10,813 nt of DNA. Origin: JAEUIT01 sp034439815 (GTDB taxonomy: Bacteria > Planctomycetota > Phycisphaerae > Phycisphaerales > SM1A02). A program made the position numbers and the translations under genes. Below, piece by piece: positions 5,999-10,813 of the stretch; within the stretch, counting starts at the first letter, position 1, and each line of letters begins with the position of its first letter. A model generated the notes under the pieces. The model was not told where the DNA came from, made no database searches, and saw nothing but the letters and a program-made list of their open reading frames with translations. The DNA is taken from contig JAWXBD010000049.1 in assembly GCA_034439815.1 (NCBI GenBank), positions 1 through 10,813 on the forward strand. Reading direction: 5' to 3'.

Positions 5999-6026
5999 CT
6001 GAGGTGGCTGGATTCGAGCGTATGCT
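5999..6026 (+). promoter_or_regulatory. Candidate leaderless promoter of the small protein/nucleotidyltransferase cassette
   Basis: TATGCT (6021-6026) matches TAnnnT and ends exactly six bases before the ATG at 6033. A poor -35 (CTGAGG, 5999-6004) lies 16 bases further upstream. If used, the cassette has its own start of transcription separate from the dockerin gene, whose stop is only 38 bp away. Confidence 0.35.
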
Positions 6027-6032
6027 GGCGAC

Positions 6033-6284
6033 ATGACGCCCGATCCGAGTCATGCAAACTTCAATTTCATGGACGCCGACGACTTCGATCGTGAAGCGAT
6101 TGAGGCTGATCGTTTGCTCACGCCGGAGGAACGGCTCGCACTCGGTCCGCAGCTTTATCGCGAGGCTGTCACGGTCCTGGAGGCTACGTTGCGTGCTCAG
6201 TTCCCCGAACTTGGCGAAGAGGACATTGGAGCGAAGCTCATTGAACGTCTGACGTGGGCTTCGACTCTCGACGAGTCTGATTGA
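6033..6284 (+). CDS. Small acidic protein paired with the nucleotidyltransferase
   Basis: 83 aa, predicted helical and acidic. The central part LLTPEERLALGPQLYREAV (28-46) then LRAQFPELGEEDIGAKLIERL (53-73) has the layout of a loosely conserved group of short proteins I associate with a neighbouring nucleotidyltransferase gene (a PEER..L segment, then L+xxxPEL.EE.I...L). No known domain is assigned with confidence. The ATG at 6033 is preferred because of the -10-like hexamer six bases upstream; an internal ATG at 6069 is possible and would drop a poorly conserved leader. The stop sits 8 bp before the favoured start of the partner (or overlaps it by 4 bases if the TTG at 6281 is used), so the two are translationally linked. 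It could be an antitoxin-like or regulatory partner, but this is speculation. Confidence 0.7.
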   Translation: MTPDPSHANFNFMDADDFDREAIEADRLLTPEERLALGPQLYREAVTVLEATLRAQFPELGEEDIGAKLIERLTWASTLDESD

Positions 6285-6292
6285 CAAGGGAC

Positions 6293-6859
6293 ATGACTGA
6301 TCCTCGTGACTGCATCCGCGCGACGATTCGAGCTCTCAACGAGCTGGAGATCCCGCACATGCTCACCGGTTCGCTCGCGAGCAATTCCTACGGACGCCCG
6401 CGGTCGACGCGCGACGCAGACTTCGTCGTCGCGATTGGCGACAAGGCGATCGATGCGATCGGCAGTCGTGTCGGGCCGGTTCTCAAGCTCGATCCACAGA
6501 CGAGCTTCGAGACCGTTACGGCAACGATGCGTTGGAGATTACGCGCGGCGAGCGGCGGCTTTGAGGTGGAGTTGTTCGCGCTGACGACCGATCCTCACGA
6601 CATCGCTCGGTTCTCGCGGCGCACGGCGATTCGGTATGAGTCTCTCTCCACCTGGATCCCGACGGCCGAAGACGTCATCGTGCAGAAGCTGCGATGGGCG
6701 GCGCGCGGTCGACGTCAGAAGGACATCGAAGACGTGCGGTACGTCTTGCTTGTGTCAGGTGACGGACTGGACTGGCCATACCTGCGTCAGTGGTGCGATC
6801 AGCATGGTTCACGCGAGCTGTTGGAGTCGCTGTGGGAAAAGGCGAGGCGCGATCGCTGA
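6293..6859 (+). CDS. Nucleotidyltransferase-fold protein (AbiEii/DUF6036-like)
   Basis: 188 aa from the ATG at 6293. Seen: HMLTGSLAS (22-30), the G-S helix start of Pol-beta-type nucleotidyltransferases; RSTRDADFVV (37-46) with the DxD-like acidic pair D41/D43; a later strand FEVELFA (90-96) carrying the likely third acid, E93; and PTAEDVIVQKLRWA followed by RRQKDIEDVRYVL, the ED.I..KL...R...D..DV block typical of AbiEii- and DUF6036-type proteins. Relatives transfer nucleotides to tRNA or proteins in toxin-antitoxin and abortive-infection systems, while others have no known role. A TTG at 6281 would give four extra residues and a 4-base overlap with the upstream stop; ATG is favoured. The stop is 8 bp from the convergent zinc-ribbon gene. 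Confidence 0.75.
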   Translation: MTDPRDCIRATIRALNELEIPHMLTGSLASNSYGRPRSTRDADFVVAIGDKAIDAIGSRVGPVLKLDPQTSFETVTATMRWRLRAASGGFEVELFALTTDPHDIARFSRRTAIRYESLSTWIPTAEDVIVQKLRWAARGRRQKDIEDVRYVLLVSGDGLDWPYLRQWCDQHGSRELLESLWEKARRDR

Positions 6860-6867
6860 GAGCGGCC

Positions 6868-7617
6868 CTACTTTCGCAGCACTTCCTTCGTCGCGTCCGC
6901 GAGGTACAGAATCCGCGTGCACGCCGTGCACTGGACGAGGACGTTCGGATTGCTCATGAGCATGGCGACGGATGCGAACGGGATTTCGATGCGGCAGGTG
7001 CCGCACGCGTATTCCTTGTGACGACGGTCGATCTCTTCGATCTCCGCCATCACCTCACCGTCGCAGTCATTCGCGACCTTCTCAAAGATCTTGCGCTCGC
7101 GTGCCGGCACAGCAGAGCCGGCCTTCTCACGCTCCCGTTCCAGTTCATCGAGCCGCGCCTGACATTCCGACTTCCGCTCCTGCAGCTGGCCAGTCACGAC
7201 GTCAAATATTTTCTTGCGTTCGGCGACCGAACCCGAGAGCGCGGTGAGCTGCTTCTTGATGCTCTCAAGGCGCTCCATATCCGCCATGGCGCGGTCTTCG
7301 GCTTCTTTCTTGCGCGTCTCGAGCGTCTTCACTTCGGCGAGGATCGCCTTGTACTGCTTGTCGTTCTGTGACGTGTTCAGATCGTTGCGGAGTTTCTCGA
7401 CGCGCTGTGTGAAGCCGTTCGCTTCGCCCTCGAGATTCTTGATAGTCGCCTGCAGTTGGCGCGACTGGCTGCTCAGTTCCTGCGCCTGGCGTTCTAGCCC
7501 GCTCATCAGCTTCTGTTGAGCCCCTACATCACGCTCACCCGCATCCACCCGAGTTCGCAGCGCCCGCACTTGGCTATCGACGCGATACAGGATCAGCAGG
7601 TGTTCCATCAAGCTCAT
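6868..7617 (-). CDS. Coiled-coil protein with C4-type zinc ribbon (zf-RING_7, PF02591)
   Basis: 249 aa. Residues ~10-195 are a long antiparallel coiled coil rich in E, K, Q and R, including the family signature NDKQYKAILAEVKTLE (85-100). The C-terminus has two CxxC knuckles, CGTC (205-208) and CTAC (230-233), that should bind one zinc. Known: the family includes the H. pylori HP0958/FlgZ protein, an RpoN- and flaA-mRNA-associated factor, but most members have no defined role. Nucleic-acid or protein binding through the ribbon is the usual guess. The ATG at 7617 gives MSLMEHLLILYRVDSQVRAL, a typical family N-terminus. It is separated from cdsA by 141 bp and so may have its own promoter; a TACTAT lies at 7687-7682 on this strand without a good -35. 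Confidence 0.85.
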   Translation of the reverse strand: MSLMEHLLILYRVDSQVRALRTRVDAGERDVGAQQKLMSGLERQAQELSSQSRQLQATIKNLEGEANGFTQRVEKLRNDLNTSQNDKQYKAILAEVKTLETRKKEAEDRAMADMERLESIKKQLTALSGSVAERKKIFDVVTGQLQERKSECQARLDELEREREKAGSAVPARERKIFEKVANDCDGEVMAEIEEIDRRHKEYACGTCRIEIPFASVAMLMSNPNVLVQCTACTRILYLADATKEVLRK

Positions 7618-7758
7618 ATGAAGCTCCGCGAGGCCGATGCCGAAGGGCGTTGACTCGTCAGCCCATCGATGCCGCTGCTGAATAGTACCGGAATCGGGAC
7701 GAAAACACTTGCACTCTCGATGAGAGCCGGTAGCGCGGACGCGTCGTACCCGGCGCGA

Positions 7759-8685
7759 TCAGGAGGCTGCGGCGGTGCAGGCCAGCAGCCAGTAGACGAC
7801 GGGGCCCGTCATGAGCGGTGAATCCAGGACGTCGAGGACTCCGCCCATCCCGGGCAGAATCGTCCCCGAGTCCTTCATCCCCGCGTCGCGTTTGAACATG
7901 CTCTCCGCGAGATCGCCAAACTGGCCGACAATTCCCACGAGGACGCCGCCCAGCGCACCGACCCACCAGGGGAGGTGATCGACCGGGTGTTCGAGCCGTG
8001 CCGACAGCAGCGCGAGGGCGGTTCCCACCAGCGCGGCTGTGACGACACCACCGGCGAGGCCTTCCCACGTCTTCTTCGGCGACAGCCATTCAATGAGCTT
8101 GTGCCGGCCGATCGCGCGACCTGTGAAGTACGCGCCGATGTCGCAGCTCTTGGTGGTCAAGATCGCTCCGACGAGGATCCACGGCGAGTGATCGTGCCGG
8201 ATGAGCAGCCAGAACGTGATCAGCACGCCCGCGTACACCGCTACGAGCAGGAGCCCTCCGATCGCGGCCATCACGCCGTGCACGTTGTGTCCGCGGGAAA
8301 ACCGCAGCAATCCGGCCACCACGAGAAAAAGCGCGAGCGTGCAGGCGACTGCGGTGGCCACTTTCGCCGAATGAAAGTACGGGAGCAGCGCGGTCACGAT
8401 GTAGGTCACCGTCGCGGCGACCATCGCCAGCCGACGGCTCGACGCGACGCCGACCGAGCCAAGCATTCGCGACGTCTCATGCGCCATCACAGGCACCACC
8501 AGCAGCGCGAGGCAAAAGATGACGAGCCCCTTGGGCACGGTTCCGTCACCCAAGCCGGCAGCATCCGCGGCATCGAGCCCCCACGGCCTCGTCAGCTGGA
8601 CGCGTTCCATCACACTGTCGAGCCAAACGACGAGCACGATCACGAGGATCAGGAGCGGTCCAGTGATGAGGCGGTAGCGGAGCAC
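7759..8685 (-). CDS. cdsA: Phosphatidate cytidylyltransferase (CDP-diglyceride synthase)
   Basis: 308 aa, polytopic membrane enzyme making CDP-diacylglycerol from CTP and phosphatidic acid for phospholipid synthesis. Seven to eight hydrophobic helices are visible. The hallmark sequences are TTKSCDIGAYFTGRAIGRHK (177-196), SPKKTWEGLAGG (202-213), GQFGDLAESMFKRDAGMKDS (254-273) and LPGMGGVLDVLDS (277-289), i.e. the CDS signature. The usual PGHGGxLDRxDS is here PGMGGVLDVLDS: His to Met and Arg to Val. The start is the GTG at 8685, 7 bp after the rhodanese stop, leading straight into the first membrane helix. The longer open frame back to 8856 overlaps the rhodanese and has low-complexity shadow sequence. 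Translation is probably coupled to the upstream gene. Confidence 0.88.
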   Translation of the reverse strand: MLRYRLITGPLLILVIVLVVWLDSVMERVQLTRPWGLDAADAAGLGDGTVPKGLVIFCLALLVVPVMAHETSRMLGSVGVASSRRLAMVAATVTYIVTALLPYFHSAKVATAVACTLALFLVVAGLLRFSRGHNVHGVMAAIGGLLLVAVYAGVLITFWLLIRHDHSPWILVGAILTTKSCDIGAYFTGRAIGRHKLIEWLSPKKTWEGLAGGVVTAALVGTALALLSARLEHPVDHLPWWVGALGGVLVGIVGQFGDLAESMFKRDAGMKDSGTILPGMGGVLDVLDSPLMTGPVVYWLLACTAAAS

Positions 8686-8692
8686 GGATGCG

Positions 8693-9124
8693 TCAATATT
8701 GGGGCAGCGTCCGGTCGATGTCGACGGCCCAGAGGTGGATTCCGCCCGCCATGGATTGCGTCGGGATGCCGGCGGCGCGGAGGACGGCGGTCGCGCGCAG
8801 GCTGCGGGCGCCGTGATGGCAGTGCACGACGACGGCGCACTTGCCCTCATCGTCAAGACGGTCGCGTACGTCGTCGATCTTCAGCTCGAGTTCGTGCAAG
8901 GGGACGAACATCGACCCGGGCATAGCGCAGATGGCCCGCTCCTGCTCGGTGCGGCAGTCGAGAATGAGCGGCGGCGCGTCGCTCAGCAATTGTCGAGCGA
9001 CGACGCGCGGGGTCACTTCCCAGTCCGCCCGGAAGAGGTAGCCCGGCGGAAGCCCTTCCGCGTCGAGCTGCGGGGGCGGCGTCGGCCCTCGAACTGAACT
9101 CGTGTCGTGGTTCTGGTCGGTCAT
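8693..9124 (-). CDS. Rhodanese-domain protein
   Basis: 143 aa, single rhodanese domain spanning about 36-143. Seen: PPLILDCRTEQERAICAMPG (51-70), the D.R...E......IPG opening strand of the fold; PLHELELKIDDV; and the active-site loop HCHHGARS (101-108), a six-residue CxxGxR[S/T] loop with Cys102 as the persulfide-carrying residue. It closes with GIPTQSMAGGIHLWA, the usual GG...W ending. Probably cytosolic sulfur transfer or redox handling; partner unknown. The first 35 residues are an extra Pro-rich leader. The ATG at 9124-9122 overlaps the lipoprotein stop as TGATG; a GTG three bases earlier (9127) would give one more residue. It is part of the tight minus-strand gene run. Confidence 0.88.
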   Translation of the reverse strand: MTDQNHDTSSVRGPTPPPQLDAEGLPPGYLFRADWEVTPRVVARQLLSDAPPLILDCRTEQERAICAMPGSMFVPLHELELKIDDVRDRLDDEGKCAVVVHCHHGARSLRATAVLRAAGIPTQSMAGGIHLWAVDIDRTLPQY

Positions 9125-9738
9125 CACTTGGCGATGGGTGCCGGCGCGCCATTCGGGGCGCTTGCGATAGCCGGGGCGCTTGCGCTAGCCGGGGCGCTTG
9201 CGCTAGCCGGGGCGTTCGTGACGGGATTCAGCGACGGCGGATCTGCCGGCACGCGCAGCGTTTTCCAAGGCGGGTCGATGAACATGCGGATCGGGGCCAG
9301 CAGGAGATCAGTCGCCGCGCGGAACGGCGCAGCCACACCCTCGAGCGCCGCCTTGCCGCCGTCGCCTGGACCTTCCAGCACCGTCGCAGTCGTCGGATAG
9401 TCGCCGCGCTCGCGCGCGGTCGTGCGGTCGTACTGCACGCGGGTCACGCCCCACGGCTGCACTTCGACCTGCCGCCGTTCCGTCACGAGCGTTGTCCGCG
9501 CCCAGTGCGACCGATCGGCGCCATTCGTCAGGCTCGGCGCATCAGCCTCGTGCTGCATCACCGGATCGCCTGCCAACGGACCGGCGAGGTCGGGCAGGGG
9601 GTTCGGGTCGCCGCGCACGAGCAGCGTGTCGGATTGATTCAGATGACCGGTGCAGCCGACCGCAAGGAGCGGCACGAGAGCTGCGAGCAGCACGCGCAGC
9701 TGCTGGGGTCGGCGGCGGAGCTGGGTCGGTGTGGGCAT
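9124..9738 (-). CDS. Predicted lipoprotein with Ala-Ser-Pro repeat tail
   Basis: 204 aa, unrecognised. It has a basic N-region, a hydrophobic stretch LRVLLAALVPLLAVGC (14-29) and a lipobox-like LAVG-C with lipidation expected at Cys29, so it should be anchored in a membrane facing outside the cytoplasm. The middle has no known motif; WKTLRVPADPPSLNP precedes a tail of ASAPAS-type repeats encoded by an 18-bp tandem repeat. TATVLEGPGDGGKAALEGV and DLLLAPIRMFIDPPW suggest a small amphipathic domain. It lies between recX and the rhodanese, overlapping the latter. Its mRNA leader is one long pyrimidine-rich stretch, the complement of the heptamer array at 9739-9780, so no Shine-Dalgarno pairing is possible. 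Function unknown. Confidence 0.8.
   Translation of the reverse strand: MPTPTQLRRRPQQLRVLLAALVPLLAVGCTGHLNQSDTLLVRGDPNPLPDLAGPLAGDPVMQHEADAPSLTNGADRSHWARTTLVTERRQVEVQPWGVTRVQYDRTTARERGDYPTTATVLEGPGDGGKAALEGVAAPFRAATDLLLAPIRMFIDPPWKTLRVPADPPSLNPVTNAPASASAPASASAPAIASAPNGAPAPIAK
9155..9214. repeat. 18-bp in-frame tandem repeat (3.3 copies) in the lipoprotein tail
   Basis: Seen: GGGGCGCTTGCGCTAGCC at 9173-9190 and 9191-9208, a copy with one change (GAT for GCT) at 9155-9172, and the first six bases of a fourth copy at 9209-9214. Read on the minus strand it gives alternating Ala-Ser-Ala-Pro. The 18-base unit keeps the frame. Confidence 0.92.
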
Positions 9739-9780
9739 GGAAGAAGGAAGAAGTATGAAGGAGGAAGTATGAAGTATGAA
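9739..9780. repeat. Second phased heptamer array (six units) between lipoprotein and recX genes
   Basis: Seen on the plus strand in exact 7-base phase: GGAAGAA twice, GTATGAA, GGAGGAA, GTATGAA twice. It fills the whole gap between the recX stop (9784) and the lipoprotein ATG (9738) apart from three bases. It contains six units, the same number as the plus-strand array at 1334-1375, with which it shares GGAAGAA. On the transcribed strand it is C/U-rich. Confidence 0.85.
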
Positions 9781-9783
9781 GCG

Positions 9784-10452
9784 CTATTGGGTCGGCTGCA
9801 GGCCCAGCTGTTCCAAGGATGCGGTGATGGTATCGGCATCGAAGCCGCGCCGGGCCAGAACTCCGGCGATGCGGCGGGCGAGTTTCGGTGCCGAGGCGCG
9901 GGTTACCCGCTCGCCGCGCAGTGCAGCGCGCGCCGCGGCGAGGGCGCGCTGCTCGTCCTGCGCCGGCGGCGCTGCAGCGTGGGCTGTCCGCTCGGCAACG
10001 CGCTCGTCAACGCCGTCGTTGACGAGCGATTCCACAATGAACGCGCTTGAACATGCGCGTTCGTCAGCGAGCGTGCGTGCCCGCTCTGTCGCGTAGCGTT
10101 GATCGTCGAGCCAGCCGTCGCTTGTGAGCTCATCGAGCGTTGCGGCCGCGATCCGAGCGTCGCACTCGTGCCGATCGACGAGGATCCGTTCGAGCATCGT
10201 GCGGCTGTGATCACTGCGGGCGAGTGACTTCAGTGCCACCGTGCGAGCCCGCGCGGTGTCGATCGCGCGGAGCAGAATCTTCCGCTTCGCCTGCGAGAGA
10301 GTGCCGCCTTCCCGCAAGCCAAGTCCTTCCACCTCGGAGCGCAGCGCCGTGCCGAACTTCGTGCCGCCGACGACGATCGCAACCAGACTCGGGTCGCGGC
10401 GCAGTGGAGCAATCGAGTCGATCGTGGAGCTGGGAGACGAGCGGGTGGCCAT
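9784..10452 (-). CDS. recX: RecX-family regulatory protein
   Basis: 222 aa. RecX proteins bind RecA filaments and limit recombinase activity in the cytosol. Seen: a ~65-residue N-terminal extension (VAIVVGGTKFGTALRSEVEGLGL, 24-46), then the three-helix repeats: RARTVALKSLARSDHSRTMLERIL (68-91), ATLDELTSDGWLDDQRYATERA (104-125, the GW.DD.RYA signature) and a last repeat ARRIAGVLARRGFDADTITASLEQL (192-216). Length and repeat order fit RecX with an additional N-terminal strand region. The usual partner recA is not in this window. The start is the ATG at 10452, 34 bp after the TPR gene stop, suggesting a shared transcript. Confidence 0.82.
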   Translation of the reverse strand: MATRSSPSSTIDSIAPLRRDPSLVAIVVGGTKFGTALRSEVEGLGLREGGTLSQAKRKILLRAIDTARARTVALKSLARSDHSRTMLERILVDRHECDARIAAATLDELTSDGWLDDQRYATERARTLADERACSSAFIVESLVNDGVDERVAERTAHAAAPPAQDEQRALAAARAALRGERVTRASAPKLARRIAGVLARRGFDADTITASLEQLGLQPTQ

Positions 10453-10486
10453 TGCGGACTCACTTCATGGTTCTGTGCGGGTTCGG

Positions 10487-10813
10487 TCAGGTCAATTGGT
10501 CGAGATATCCGGCGATTTCGGATGCGGCATGTCGATCGCCACTTGCGTTCGCGCGAACAAGACCGATACGAAGCGCCCCGATCGCCTCGTCGTTGCGGCC
10601 GGCCTCTTCCAGCGCTCGGGCTTTATGAAAGTAGGCATAACAATAGTTCTCGTCCGTGGCGATGCAGCGGTCATACCAGCGCAGCGCCTCGTCGACATCG
10701 CCGCGCCGGGCGTACTCCTGGGCAAGTCCGTACAGGCAGAACGTGTCGCGCGGGTCCACTTCGACGAGCGCGTGCAGTGTTGCGAGACGGTCCTTCGCTG
10801 CGCCGCGCGGCGC
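10487..10813 (-). CDS. TPR protein, 5' end beyond the window
   Basis: At least 108 residues, open through the right edge. Seen: RLATLHALVEVDPRDTFCLYGLAQEYARRG, then DEALRWYDRCIATDENYCYAYFHKARALEEAG, then DEAIGALRIGLVRANASGDRHAASEIAGYL, three tetratricopeptide-type helix pairs with the expected A, G and Y spacing. A GTG at 10759 could start a 90-residue protein, but the preceding codons read as the second half of an earlier TPR unit, so the gene is taken as truncated by the window. It ends 34 bp before recX and probably heads or belongs to the same operon. TPRs mediate protein contacts; the partner is unknown. Confidence 0.78.
   Translation of the reverse strand, partial: APRGAAKDRLATLHALVEVDPRDTFCLYGLAQEYARRGDVDEALRWYDRCIATDENYCYAYFHKARALEEAGRNDEAIGALRIGLVRANASGDRHAASEIAGYLDQLT

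Noticed and set aside
6281..6292. TTG at 6281 as start of the nucleotidyltransferase
   Set aside because: It gives a neat 4-base overlap, but the ATG at 6293 gives a more family-like N-terminus (MTDPRDCIRATIRAL) and is a stronger start codon. Kept only as an alternative.
7682..7710. TACTAT as a promoter for the zinc-ribbon gene
   Set aside because: There is no acceptable -35 hexamer at the right distance, and a single hexamer in 141 bp is expected by chance.
7975..8925. Plus-strand open frame of 316 codons opposite cdsA and the rhodanese
   Set aside because: Charged low-complexity shadow of membrane helices. CdsA and rhodanese motifs on the minus strand are decisive.

Overview
The window looks like Planctomycetota DNA, most likely a Phycisphaerae-type lineage. 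It is GC-rich and densely packed, and start codons rarely have a Shine-Dalgarno sequence. It encodes a secreted protein ending in a type I dockerin pair of the DxDGDGxVxxxDLxxLLGxW style that is abundant in that group, plus a set of ordinary bacterial genes: class 1B dihydroorotate dehydrogenase, CdsA, RecX, a C4 zinc-ribbon coiled-coil protein and a rhodanese. This assignment is inference from gene content. The first ~390 bases are different: AT-richer (61 of the first 120 bases are G or C) and reading on the minus strand as tail-assembly genes of a tailed phage. They are either a prophage remnant or a contig-assembly join.

Layout: (1) 1-~390, two overlapping minus-strand phage-type ORFs in a -1 frame relation, followed by a short junction (441-489) with a palindrome and a direct repeat. 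(2) 490-1353, a class I SAM methyltransferase, convergent with a TPR protein (1403-2053, minus) whose C-terminus is a YggX-like Fe(II)-trafficking domain. The gap between them is two inverted arrays of a 7-base repeat. (3) 2138-3561, dihydroorotate dehydrogenase and a small zinc metallopeptidase-family protein. (4) 3571-4287 minus, a membrane protein with a C-terminal ACT-like tail. (5) 4423-5994, the secreted repeat/dockerin protein. (6) 6033-6859, a two-gene cassette of a small acidic protein and a nucleotidyltransferase-fold protein. (7) 6868-10813, a minus-strand run read right to left: TPR protein (cut by the window edge), recX, a lipoprotein, a rhodanese, cdsA, then, after 141 bp, the zinc-ribbon coiled-coil protein. 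Spacing is tight from the TPR gene to cdsA (34 bp, 45 bp, a 1-base TGATG overlap, 7 bp), so these are probably co-transcribed.

Most genes are housekeeping or generic. The unusual content is: the phage fragment with a possible -1 frameshift; the heptamer arrays GGATGAA/GGAAGAA/GTATGAA, which occupy two gene junctions in exact 7-base phase; in-frame 15- and 18-bp tandem repeats in two proteins; the TPR-YggX fusion; the small protein/nucleotidyltransferase pair; and a set of start codons exactly 6 bases after -10-like hexamers, suggesting leaderless transcripts. No rRNA, tRNA, CRISPR array, intact transposase or integrase was seen. No stretch longer than 300 bases lacks a gene.
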